This document shows, one piece after another, positions 1 through 8,598 of a stretch of DNA of 38,369 nucleotides; within the stretch, counting starts at the first letter, position 1; each line of letters begins with the position of its first letter. This stretch comes from an uncultured Prevotella sp. (lineage in GTDB: Bacteria; Bacteroidota; Bacteroidia; Bacteroidales; Bacteroidaceae), in NCBI GenBank assembly GCA_945830055.1, contig CALZXH010000016.1, positions 1 to 38,369 on the forward strand, in the 5' to 3' direction. The notes below the pieces were generated by a model. It saw nothing but the letters and a program-made list of their open reading frames with translations. It was not told where the DNA came from and did no database searches. The translations under genes and the position numbers were made by a program.

Positions 1-356
1 TGCTGCCCCCAGATGCCGACTCCTGCCTCAAAGTGGATATTACTGTCTTGAGGGAGAAGTGTCACCTTTAGGGCTGTCTTCATTCCGAGTACAGCCTTGA
101 AAACACCTCCTTTGGTAATGGAGATGTCGTAACCGCCACTGCTCAAAGCATCCATAGACACTTCGTAACTTTCGTTCTGAAACTCCTCTTGGATACGGTT
201 GGCAATAGCTGGAATCAATGAAGGACTTCTTTTCACCCTGATATTCGTTATGCCACTAACCCTTTTTAAAAGTCGGCTTATATCTTTTGCCACAGACATA
301 TCCGTTACCTTTATCGTTACCTCTGCCGGGCTTAGCATTGTTGAGTCTGTTCCCAT
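1..356 (-). CDS. Hypothetical protein, N-terminal part, runs off the left edge
   Basis: An uninterrupted frame of 118 codons reads leftwards from an ATG at 356-354 to the window edge. An in-frame TAA lies five codons upstream (371-369), so the start is well fixed. The product begins MGTDSTMLSPAEVTIKVTDM, has no signal peptide and no membrane segment, and looks like a soluble alpha/beta protein with a basic patch (KRVSGITNIRVKRS) near residues 37-50. Residues 79-118 are glycine- and hydrophobic-rich (GGYDISITKGGVFKAVLG). I do not recognise the family. It is transcribed away from the PUL and has its own promoter-like sequence at 386-417. The missing C-terminus may hold the diagnostic domain. 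Confidence 0.7.
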   Translation of the reverse strand, partial: MGTDSTMLSPAEVTIKVTDMSVAKDISRLLKRVSGITNIRVKRSPSLIPAIANRIQEEFQNESYEVSMDALSSGGYDISITKGGVFKAVLGMKTALKVTLLPQDSNIHFEAGVGIWGQ

Positions 357-385
357 AATACTTGTATCTTATGATTTACCGGGGA

Positions 386-417
386 AAAAGATACGGCAAG
401 TTTCTCTTTCTTCCAAA
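386..417 (-). promoter_or_regulatory. Promoter of the leftward hypothetical gene
   Basis: On the - strand TTTG (417-414) is followed after 20 bases by TATCTTTT (393-386). This matches the Bacteroidetes TTTG / TAnnTTTG pattern except for the last base. Transcription would begin some 20-25 bases before the ATG at 356. Confidence 0.45.
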
Positions 418-502
418 CATTTTCCCATCCGAATTCAATCAGAAAGCCGTTAGAGAGTGTGCGCTTGATGACCTTTTTTGTGAAATATCTGCGTGTGTTG
501 AC

Positions 503-531
503 TTGGAATACAACAAAAAACATTAAATTTG
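503..531 (+). promoter_or_regulatory. Probable promoter of the RG-II enzyme operon
   Basis: TTG at 503-505 is followed after 18 bases by TAAATTTG at 524-531, a full match to the Bacteroidetes -7 box. The stretch 357-656 has no convincing gene. It holds this promoter, the divergent one at 386-417, and an untranslated leader of about 115 bases before the start at 657. Confidence 0.5.
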
Positions 532-637
532 TGGCGACAATCTGTTGCTGCACTCTGGGGAGTGCGGGGGCGGAATTGATTACAAAGCTACCTAAAACAC
601 GTCATTCAAGTAAAGGAAACGTGCCCGAAGGCACTGA

Positions 638-667
638 CAATGAAAAACATTTGCCAATGAAAAACAT
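638..667 (+). repeat. 13-base direct repeat creating a six-codon ORF at the operon start
   Basis: CAATGAAAAACAT occurs at 638-650 and again at 655-667 (period 17). The second copy carries the start codon of the first PUL enzyme (657). The first copy opens a six-codon frame, MKNICQ, at 640-660, whose TGA overlaps the downstream ATG as ATGA. It may be a recent duplication of the start region or a coupling leader ORF. The repeat is certain; any function is inference. Confidence 0.6.
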
Positions 668-3600
668 ACTGAGAAGAAAAGCGGTGGCGGCTGTTGCCAT
701 GCTGTGTAGCATGCTCGCAGGAAGCGTACAGGCGAAAGACATCTATGTATCTACCTCCTTCCATGAACCTGCCGACGAGGGACTAAGGTTTATCTACAGT
801 TATGACGGACTGAAATGGGACAGCATCACAGGCTGCTTTCTGAAACCGGAGGTGGGCAACCAGAAGGTGATGCGCGACCCCTCTATCGTGAAGGGACCCG
901 ACGGCACGTTCCACTTGGTATGGACCTCAAGCTGGCGGGGCGATAAGGGATTTGGATATGCCTGTTCCAAAGACCTGATACACTGGAGCAAGGAGCGTTT
1001 CATCACCGTGATGGACGACCCGACTACCGTGAACGTATGGGCACCGGAGCTGTTCTACGACGATGTGAAGAAGCAGTACATGATTATCTGGGCATCGTGC
1101 ATCCCCGGCAAGTTCCCCGACGGACTAGAGGAGCACAAGAACAACCACCGGCTGTACTATACCGTGACCAAGGACTTCAAGACCTTCAGCAAGGCGAAAC
1201 TGCTGATAGAACCGGGATTCAGCAGCATCGACGCCACCCTGGTGAAACGGGGCAACAAGGACTATGTGATGGTGCTCAAGGACAATACACGCAAGCAGCG
1301 CAATATCAAGGTGGCTTTCGCCTCGTCGCCCTACGGTCCGTGGAGCGAGGCGTCGGAGCCTTTTACCGAGAGCTTCACCGAGGGACCTTCCACCGCCTAT
1401 GTCAACGGCTGGTACTATATCTATTATGACTCTTACCGCCGCAAGATCTACGGGGCGCACCGAACCAAGGACTTCAAGACGTTCCAGGACCAGACGGGAG
1501 CGGTGAAATTCCCCGTGGGACACAAGCACGGCACGGTGTTCATGGCTTCGGAAGAGATAGTGGAGAACCTGAAGAAATACAACACCGACGCGGTGCACTA
1601 TACGGGCAGCGTGATTGCCACACCGGCACGGCACGACGGAGGACTGGCTCCCGTGGTGGGCGTGCACAGCATACAAACGATGAGGGGCGCCACGGGATGG
1701 CTCTACAACCACCAGCCCATGATGGCGTACTGGAACGGGAAGTTCTACATGCACTACCTTACCGACCCGCGCAGCGAGCACGAACCGCCGGGAAAAACGA
1801 TGATGCAGACTTCTGCCGACGGCTATTCGTGGACGGAACCTGTGGAGCTGTTTCCCGAATATAACGTTCCCGACGGACTGACCAAACCGACATGGCCGGG
1901 GGCTGTGGCGAAAGACCTGAAGGCCATCATGCACCAGCGCGTGGGATGGTATGTGTCGAAGCAGGGCAGACTGATTGCCACGGGCAACTACGGCATCGCA
2001 CTGACTGCCAAAGACGACCCCAACGACGGCAACGGCATCGGGCGTGTGGTGCGCGAGGTGAAGGCGGACGGCAGTTTCGGACCTATCTACTTCATCTACT
2101 ACAACCACGGATTCAACGAGAAGAACACCGATTTCCCCTACTACAAGAAGGCGAAGGACAAGGCTTTTGTGAAGGCTTGTGACGAGATACTGGCAGACCC
2201 GATGTACCGTATGCAATGGGCGGAAGAGGCTGACAGGGGCGACGAACTGCTGCCGCTGAAGACTCCCTACAAGGCGTTCAGCGGATATACCCTGCCCGAC
2301 GGACGCAAGGTGGCGCTGTGGAAGCATGCGCTGACCAGCATGAGCTATGACGGGGGAAACACCTGGAGGGAACCGGTGAAGAGGGCGCACGGTTTTGTGA
2401 ACTCGAATGCGAAGATATGGGGACAGCGCCTGAGCGACGGCACCTATGCTACCGTGTATAACCCGGCGGAATACCGCTGGCCGCTCGCCATCTCGCTGAG
2501 CAAGGACGGACTGGAATACACTACGCTGAACTTAGTGAACGGGGAGGTGACACCCGAACGCCACTACGGACTGTACAAGAGCTTCGGACCGCAATATACG
2601 CGCGGCATACTGGAGGGCAACGGCACGCCGCCCGACGGTGACCTGTGGGTGACCTACAGCAACAACAAGGAGGACATGTGGGTGTCGCGCATTCCGGTGC
2701 CTGTGACGCTCCAAGCCACCACACACGCACAAGGAGGGTTCGAAAGATACGGCAAACTGGCGGACATGACCGACTGGAACATCTATTCGCCGCTGTGGGC
2801 TCCCGTGACTCTGGAGGGAAAATGGCTGAAACTGGCGGACAAGGACCCGTACGACTATGCCAAGGTGGAGAGGCTGATACCTGCCACCAAGGAACTGACG
2901 GTGGCGTTTGACGTGATGCCTATGCAGAACGACCGCGGGGAGCTGCATATCGAGTTCCTCGATGACAACGGCAACATGTGCGCACGCATCGTGCTGGACA
3001 ACCAGGCTACCATGAAGGTGAAGGGCGGCGCACGCTACGGCGGGATGGTGAAGAACTACGAGGGTGGCAAGACCTACCATGTGGAGGCACGCCTCTCGGT
3101 GGACGGACATACGGGCACCTACTATGTGGACGGCAAGAAGGCGGCATCGAGGATGTTTGACACGCCGGTGAAGAGCATCACCCGCATCGTGTTCCGAACG
3201 GGTCCGCTGTTTGACTACCCCGGCATCGAGACACCTGCCGATCAGACAGAGGACATGCCGCGTGCCGACGAGGAGGATGCACCGGCACAGTTCTGCATCG
3301 CCAACGTGACAACTGCTTCGGCAGATGCCGACAACACGGCAGCGGTACTGCGCTACGACGATTTCGCCCACTATGCCCAGCACTTCAACACCATGGAGGA
3401 CGAGAACATAGTGACCGACATACCCAACAGCGCCTCGTCGGAATGGATGAGCCGCAACATACCGCTGTTCAGCTGTGACGACAAGGATTTTGAACAGATG
3501 TACTACTACCGCTGGTGGACACTGCGCAAGCACCTGAAGCGCACGCCTGTGGGATGGGGAATGACGGAGTTTCTGGTGCAGCGCTCGTATGCCGACAGGT

Positions 3601-4814
3601 ACAACCTGATAGCCTGTGCCATCGGCCACCACGTGATGGAGAGCCGCTGGCTGAGAGACACCACCTACCTGCACCAGATACTGAACACCTGGTACCACGG
3701 CAACGACGGCAAGGCGATGCAGAAGATGGAGAGATTCAGCTCGTGGAACCCTGCCGCTATCTACGAGGCATACAAGGTGCAGGGCGACCTGCCCTTCCTG
3801 CTTGCCTTGACGCCGGCACTGGAGGAGGAGTATGAGCGCTGGAAGACCACCCACCGCCTGGACAACGGACTGTACTGGCAGGGCGATGTGCAGGACGGCA
3901 TGGAGGAGAGCATCAGCGGAGGCAGGAAGAAGAAATACGCACGGCCTACCATCAACAGCTATATGTTCGGCAACGCACAGGCGCTGCACGACATCTCGCT
4001 GCTGGCGGGCAACGAGGAAAAGGCTCGCAGGTATGCAGAGGATGCCAAGGAGATGAGGACGCTGGTGCAGACCATGCTGTGGAGCGAGAAGGACAACTTC
4101 TTCGAGACACGCCGGGGAGACACCCTGGCTGCGGCAAGGGAGGCGATAGGCTACATCCCCTGGTACTTCAACCTGACCGACGACAGCAGGTTTGACGTGG
4201 CATGGAAGCAGGTGGACGACGAGAAGGGTTTCTCTGCCCCCTACGGACTGACCACCGCGGAGAGGCGGCACCCGCTGTTCCGCTCGCACGGCACGGGCAC
4301 CTGCGAATGGGACGGTGCGGTATGGCCCTTTGCCAGCAGTCAGACGCTGACTGCCATGGCGAACCATCTGAACAACAGCAGTGAGCCGCAGACCAGCAAG
4401 GCCACCTTCTTCAAGCAGATGAAGCTGTATGCGGAGAGCATGCACCACCGCGGAAGACCCTATATCGGAGAATACCTGGACGAGACCAACGGTGCCTGGC
4501 TGATGGGCGACCGCGAGCGCAGCAGGTACTACAATCACTCTACCTTCAACGACCTGGTGATAACGGGCATCGTGGGTCTGCGCCCGCAGGCGGACGGCAG
4601 CATCGTGGTGAATCCCCTGGTGCCTGAGGGTACCTGGACGCACTTCTGTCTGGACAACGTGAGCTACCGCGGCAACCACCTCACCATCATCTACGACGAG
4701 AGCGGTACCCATTACCACCAGGGCAAGGGACTGGTGCTGCTGGTGAACGGCAGGAAGGTGGCGCAGCGTGACGGTCTCGGCATCCTGAAGTACGAAGGAG
4801 GCAAAGGCAACTGA
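657..4814 (+). CDS. Exported four-module glycoside hydrolase: GH43-like propeller, second propeller, LamG-like domain, GH142-like domain
   Basis: This 1385-residue protein starts at 657; the frame is open upstream to 459, but only the 657 start gives a clean signal peptide (residues 1-26, ending SVQA). Residues 27-310 form a five-bladed propeller with the GH43-like carboxylates Asp74 (RDPS), Asp192 (SIDA) and Glu242 (TEGP). Residues 323-683 are a second propeller with BNR-like turns (SYDGGNTW). Residues 695-850 resemble a LamG/concanavalin sandwich. Residues 930-1315 are an (alpha/alpha)6 barrel of the MGH1/GH63-like type, closest in my judgement to GH142, then a short beta cap. In the family, GH143-GH142 proteins such as BT1020 remove beta-L-arabinofuranose and Dha from RG-II chain D. 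Which propeller, if either, corresponds to GH143 I cannot decide. It is the first gene of the enzyme operon. Confidence 0.75.
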   Translation: MKNILRRKAVAAVAMLCSMLAGSVQAKDIYVSTSFHEPADEGLRFIYSYDGLKWDSITGCFLKPEVGNQKVMRDPSIVKGPDGTFHLVWTSSWRGDKGFGYACSKDLIHWSKERFITVMDDPTTVNVWAPELFYDDVKKQYMIIWASCIPGKFPDGLEEHKNNHRLYYTVTKDFKTFSKAKLLIEPGFSSIDATLVKRGNKDYVMVLKDNTRKQRNIKVAFASSPYGPWSEASEPFTESFTEGPSTAYVNGWYYIYYDSYRRKIYGAHRTKDFKTFQDQTGAVKFPVGHKHGTVFMASEEIVENLKKYNTDAVHYTGSVIATPARHDGGLAPVVGVHSIQTMRGATGWLYNHQPMMAYWNGKFYMHYLTDPRSEHEPPGKTMMQTSADGYSWTEPVELFPEYNVPDGLTKPTWPGAVAKDLKAIMHQRVGWYVSKQGRLIATGNYGIALTAKDDPNDGNGIGRVVREVKADGSFGPIYFIYYNHGFNEKNTDFPYYKKAKDKAFVKACDEILADPMYRMQWAEEADRGDELLPLKTPYKAFSGYTLPDGRKVALWKHALTSMSYDGGNTWREPVKRAHGFVNSNAKIWGQRLSDGTYATVYNPAEYRWPLAISLSKDGLEYTTLNLVNGEVTPERHYGLYKSFGPQYTRGILEGNGTPPDGDLWVTYSNNKEDMWVSRIPVPVTLQATTHAQGGFERYGKLADMTDWNIYSPLWAPVTLEGKWLKLADKDPYDYAKVERLIPATKELTVAFDVMPMQNDRGELHIEFLDDNGNMCARIVLDNQATMKVKGGARYGGMVKNYEGGKTYHVEARLSVDGHTGTYYVDGKKAASRMFDTPVKSITRIVFRTGPLFDYPGIETPADQTEDMPRADEEDAPAQFCIANVTTASADADNTAAVLRYDDFAHYAQHFNTMEDENIVTDIPNSASSEWMSRNIPLFSCDDKDFEQMYYYRWWTLRKHLKRTPVGWGMTEFLVQRSYADRYNLIACAIGHHVMESRWLRDTTYLHQILNTWYHGNDGKAMQKMERFSSWNPAAIYEAYKVQGDLPFLLALTPALEEEYERWKTTHRLDNGLYWQGDVQDGMEESISGGRKKKYARPTINSYMFGNAQALHDISLLAGNEEKARRYAEDAKEMRTLVQTMLWSEKDNFFETRRGDTLAAAREAIGYIPWYFNLTDDSRFDVAWKQVDDEKGFSAPYGLTTAERRHPLFRSHGTGTCEWDGAVWPFASSQTLTAMANHLNNSSEPQTSKATFFKQMKLYAESMHHRGRPYIGEYLDETNGAWLMGDRERSRYYNHSTFNDLVITGIVGLRPQADGSIVVNPLVPEGTWTHFCLDNVSYRGNHLTIIYDESGTHYHQGKGLVLLVNGRKVAQRDGLGILKYEGGKGN

Positions 4815-4845
4815 CAATTCTATCAATCTCAAATCGGAAAAGACA

Positions 4846-6141
4846 ATGACCTTGAGAAAATGGATCCTTTCATTAGCGCTGACGGCTACGATGGGTGCCA
4901 ATGCGCAATGCTTTGAAGACAGATACACCCGACCCTTGGGAGAGGTGCTGGACGAGGTGGCGAAGCGGTTCCAGGTGAAGCTGAAATACAATGTGGATAC
5001 CACAGGACTGAAACTGGCATACGCCGACTTCCGCATCCGTCCCTACTCCATCGAGGAGACGTTGACAAACATCCTGTCGCCCTTTGACTTCAAACCGGTG
5101 AAGCAGAACGACAAGTACTACAAGATAAAGCCGTACGAGTATCCGCGCAGGTTGCCAGAGGACGGCAAGAAACTGATAGGCTACCTGTCGGGACTCTACC
5201 AGGACAGGGCTTCGTGGGAGGCAAGGCGCACCGTACTGAAAAAGGAGGTGAGAGAGCGGCTGGGCATCGACCCGCTGCTGGCACAATGCTCCACCGAGGC
5301 GCCCAAATACTCGAAAGTGAGAAAGTTTGACGGATATACGGTGCAGAACTTCCGGCTGAAGACGGTGAACGGGCACACGGTATGCGGATCGGTCTATGCC
5401 CCGACGGGCAAGGGCAGGCATCCGCTGATCATCTGTCCCAACGGCCATTTCTCCAACGGCAGGTACGGCAAGGTGCAGCAACTGAGGCTTGCCACCCTGG
5501 CACGCATGGGCGCCATCTGCGTAGACTATGACCTGTGGGGCTGGGGAGAATCGGCTGACGAGGTGGGCAAGGAGGCGCACCAGACTGCCGAGGCTCACGT
5601 GATGCAGGCACTCAACGGTATCGTGATTCTGGACCACATGATCAAGCGCAAGGACGTGGACACGCTGCGCATCGGCGTGAACGGAGGTTCGGGCGGAGGG
5701 ACGCAGGCGGTTCTGCTCACCGTGCTCGACGACCGCTATACGGCTGCCAACCCCGTGGTGAGCATGTCGTCATGGTTTGACGGCGGATGTCCCTGCGAGA
5801 GCGGTATGCCCATACAGCTCGCAGGCGGTGGTACCTGCAATGCGGAACTGGCTGCCCTGTTCGCTCCCAAACCGATGATGGTGGTGAGCGACGGAGGTGA
5901 CTGGACCTCTACGACCCCCGAACTGGAATATCCCTATCTGCAACGTATCTACGGCTTCTACGGTGCTGCCGACAAGGTGGGCAACATACACCTGCCCGAC
6001 GAAAGGCACGACTTCGGCGACAACAAGCGCAACGCTGTTTACCGCTTCTTTATCGACACCTTCGGACTGGATGAGAAGAAGCTGGACGAGAGTAAGGTGA
6101 CCGTTGAGGACGAGAGCGCACTGAAAGCCCCTAAATTCTAA
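4846..6141 (+). CDS. Exported STN-domain / alpha-beta-hydrolase esterase, candidate pectin (RG-II) esterase
   Basis: This 431-residue protein has a signal peptide (1-20, ending ANA) and an N-terminal STN-like domain at about residues 22-100 (PLGEVLDEVAKRFQVKLKYN). STN modules are normally found on secretins and TonB-dependent receptors. Residues 110-415 are an alpha/beta-hydrolase of the acetyl-xylan-esterase-like group. The nucleophile elbow is GGSGG with Ser282, the acid is probably Asp349 or Asp352 (SDGGD), and the base is His388 (ERHDF). RG-II carries methyl esters and O-acetyl groups, and alpha/beta-hydrolase methyl esterases (BT1017) are known from RG-II loci, so removal of such a group is the likely role. 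The gene lies 31 bases after the multi-module enzyme and 6 bases before the GH95 gene, so the three are cotranscribed. Acetyl versus methyl ester specificity cannot be read here. Confidence 0.8.
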   Translation: MTLRKWILSLALTATMGANAQCFEDRYTRPLGEVLDEVAKRFQVKLKYNVDTTGLKLAYADFRIRPYSIEETLTNILSPFDFKPVKQNDKYYKIKPYEYPRRLPEDGKKLIGYLSGLYQDRASWEARRTVLKKEVRERLGIDPLLAQCSTEAPKYSKVRKFDGYTVQNFRLKTVNGHTVCGSVYAPTGKGRHPLIICPNGHFSNGRYGKVQQLRLATLARMGAICVDYDLWGWGESADEVGKEAHQTAEAHVMQALNGIVILDHMIKRKDVDTLRIGVNGGSGGGTQAVLLTVLDDRYTAANPVVSMSSWFDGGCPCESGMPIQLAGGGTCNAELAALFAPKPMMVVSDGGDWTSTTPELEYPYLQRIYGFYGAADKVGNIHLPDERHDFGDNKRNAVYRFFIDTFGLDEKKLDESKVTVEDESALKAPKF

Positions 6142-6147
6142 TGACTG

Positions 6148-8589
6148 ATGAAAAAGACTATCCTACACGGCATCCTGTGGACAGCACTGCTGACAGGACT
6201 GCCCTGCACGGCGAAGGCACAGCAGCACCTGCTGTGGTATGACCAGCCGGCAAACACCTGGACAGAGGCTCTGCCCATTGGCAACGGCAAACTGGGTGCC
6301 ATGATCTACGGCACACCTGCCACCGAACGGTTGCAACTGAACGAGGAGACCATCTGGGCTGGAAGGCCCAACAACAACGCCAACCCAGAGGCACTGGAGT
6401 ACCTGCCCAAGGTGAGGGAACTGGTGTGGCAGGGCAAGTACAAGGAGGCGCAGGACATGGCGACACGCCATGTGCAGGCGCAAACCAACTCGGGCATGCC
6501 CTACCAGCCTTTCGGCGACCTGTATGTGAGTTTTCCGGCATTGGGTGAGTACAAGGACTACTACCGTGAACTGAGCATCGACTCGGCTCGCGCCATCACC
6601 ACCTTTACTGCCGGGGGGGTGACGTACAAGAGGGAGTATATCGCCTCGCTGGCAGAGAATGTGATTGCCATAAGACTGACGGCAAGCAAGCGGGGAATGA
6701 TTACCTGCAACGCGCATCTCACTACACCGCAGCAGGATGCCGTGATCAGGACCGAGGATAACCAGATAGTGCTGAGCGGCACGAGCGGATGGCACGAGGG
6801 ACTGAAGGGCAAGGTGAACTTCACGGGCAGGGCGAAGGCACTGCTCAAGGGCGGTAAGGCGGTGTACCGCGATGGTGTAATGCAGATTACGGGGGCTGAC
6901 GAGGCGGTGATACTGCTGACCATCGCCACCAACTTCAGGCACTACGACGATATCAGCGGCAACGACACCATCGTGTCTGACGCTGCCCTGAAACAGGCTT
7001 CGGCACAGACCTTTGAGGCGCTGAAGCGGAAGCATGTGGAGAAATACAAGGCGCAGTACGACCGGGTGAAGCTGGACCTGGGTGCTGACCGCTACGCGCA
7101 TCTGACGACCGACCGCAGGGTGGCTGCCTTCAAGGAGAACAACGACCTGCATCTGGCGGAACTCTACTTCCAGTTCGGCCGCTACCTGCTGATCTGCACC
7201 TCGCAACCGGGTTGTCAACCGCCTACACTGCAGGGTATCTGGAACGACAAGATGCTGCCTTCATGGGACAGCAAATATACGTGTAACATCAACTTAGAGA
7301 TGAACTACTGGCCTGCCGAGGTGACCAACCTATCGGAACTGACCGAACCGCTGATGTCGCTCATCGAGGACGTGAGCGAAACGGGTAGGCAGTCGGCACG
7401 CATCATGTACGGCGCCGACGGATGGGTGTTGCACCACAATACGGACATCTGGCGCGTGACGGGTGCCATCGATAAGGCTCCCTCGGGACTGTGGCCCACA
7501 GGCGGGGCTTGGATGGGCCAGCATGTGTGGGAGCACTGGCTCTATACGGGCGACAAGGATTTCTTGAGGAAATTCTACCCCATCATGGAGAATGCGGCAC
7601 GGTTTATCAACCAGATCATGGTGACCCATCCCGTGACGGGCAACAGGGTGATATGTCCGAGTCTTTCGCCCGAGAACCAGCATCCCTACAACGCCACCAC
7701 GGCGGCGGGAGTGACCATGGACAACGAACTGATACACGACCTGTACAGTCATGTGATCGAGGCTGCGGGCATACTGGGGATACAGAGCACACTGAACGAC
7801 AGTCTGAAGCAGACCTTAGAGGCGCTGGTGCCCCTGCAGACAGGACGCTGGGGACAGTTGCAGGAATGGATGGACGACTGGGACAATCCGGAGGATGTAC
7901 ACCGTCATGTATCGCATCTGTATGCCCTCTATCCCAGCAACCAGATCTCGCCCTTCCGTACCCCGCAGCTCACATCGGCTGCTCGGCGCTCGCTCATCAA
8001 CCGCGGAGACCCCTCTACGGGATGGAGCATGGGCTGGAAGGTGTGTCTGTGGGCAAGGTTGCTCGACGGCAACCACTCCTGGAAACTGATAGGCGACCAG
8101 TTGACCCTGGTGAGGAACGAGAAGAAGAAGGGGGGCACCTACCCCAACCTGTTTGACGCGCATCCGCCCTTCCAGATTGACGGCAACTTCGGTTGCAGTG
8201 CCGGTATCGCCGAGATGCTGCTGCAGAGCCACGACGGGTTTGTATATCTGTTGCCTGCCCTGCCCGACGCCTGGGAGAAAGGTGAAGTGAAGGGACTGAA
8301 AGCACGAGGGGGATTCGAGGCGGACATCAAGTGGGACCATGGAAAGGTGACCGCAGCCACCATTACCTCCACCCTGGGCGGCAACCTAAGAATACGCTCT
8401 GCCGTGCCGTTGAAAGGACTGAAGAGGGCGAAGGGAGAGAATACCAATACGCTGTACGGCGTGCCGCAGGGAGTGAAGCAGCAGATCAACCACCCCGAGG
8501 CGCTCGACCCATGGGCTCTGCCCGAAAAGACATACCTGTATGACATCCCCACCCAAAAGGGACAGGTGATTACTATCCACGCTAAATAA
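6148..8589 (+). CDS. GH95 alpha-L-fucosidase or alpha-L-galactosidase
   Basis: This 813-residue exported protein (signal peptide 1-24, ending AKA) has the whole GH95 layout. The N-terminal beta domain contains [14 protein letters not shown] and LNEETIWAG. The (alpha/alpha)6 domain carries [12 protein letters not shown] with Asn380 and Asn382, the pair that activates water in this inverting family, followed by SLSPENQ and the IDGNFG motif containing the conserved Asp. GH95 enzymes hydrolyse alpha-1,2-linked L-fucose or L-galactose. In RG-II the terminal L-galactose of chain A is removed by a GH95 enzyme (BT1010), so L-galactosidase is my preferred activity given the GH140 gene 9 bases downstream. 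No truncation or missing motif was seen. Confidence 0.88.
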   Translation: MKKTILHGILWTALLTGLPCTAKAQQHLLWYDQPANTWTEALPIGNGKLGAMIYGTPATERLQLNEETIWAGRPNNNANPEALEYLPKVRELVWQGKYKEAQDMATRHVQAQTNSGMPYQPFGDLYVSFPALGEYKDYYRELSIDSARAITTFTAGGVTYKREYIASLAENVIAIRLTASKRGMITCNAHLTTPQQDAVIRTEDNQIVLSGTSGWHEGLKGKVNFTGRAKALLKGGKAVYRDGVMQITGADEAVILLTIATNFRHYDDISGNDTIVSDAALKQASAQTFEALKRKHVEKYKAQYDRVKLDLGADRYAHLTTDRRVAAFKENNDLHLAELYFQFGRYLLICTSQPGCQPPTLQGIWNDKMLPSWDSKYTCNINLEMNYWPAEVTNLSELTEPLMSLIEDVSETGRQSARIMYGADGWVLHHNTDIWRVTGAIDKAPSGLWPTGGAWMGQHVWEHWLYTGDKDFLRKFYPIMENAARFINQIMVTHPVTGNRVICPSLSPENQHPYNATTAAGVTMDNELIHDLYSHVIEAAGILGIQSTLNDSLKQTLEALVPLQTGRWGQLQEWMDDWDNPEDVHRHVSHLYALYPSNQISPFRTPQLTSAARRSLINRGDPSTGWSMGWKVCLWARLLDGNHSWKLIGDQLTLVRNEKKKGGTYPNLFDAHPPFQIDGNFGCSAGIAEMLLQSHDGFVYLLPALPDAWEKGEVKGLKARGGFEADIKWDHGKVTAATITSTLGGNLRIRSAVPLKGLKRAKGENTNTLYGVPQGVKQQINHPEALDPWALPEKTYLYDIPTQKGQVITIHAK

Positions 8590-8598
8590 CCAAATACT

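Noticed and set aside
199..553. Two short frames near the left edge (199-453 + and 332-553 -)
   Set aside because: The first is antisense to the leftward hypothetical gene and the second covers its promoter region. Neither has a plausible start context or recognisable content.
459..656. N-terminal extension of the first enzyme from the ATG at 459
   Set aside because: It would put 66 residues before a perfect signal peptide and would run across the predicted promoter at 503-531.
2532..5036. Open frame of 834 codons on the - strand, opposite the first enzyme gene
   Set aside because: It has no domain signature, is rich in His, Val and Arg as expected from reading GC-rich third positions backwards, and lies opposite a gene with clear motifs. 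The same applies to - strand frames at 1125-2390, 6163-7218, 11853-13931, 14193-15866 and 23630-25135.
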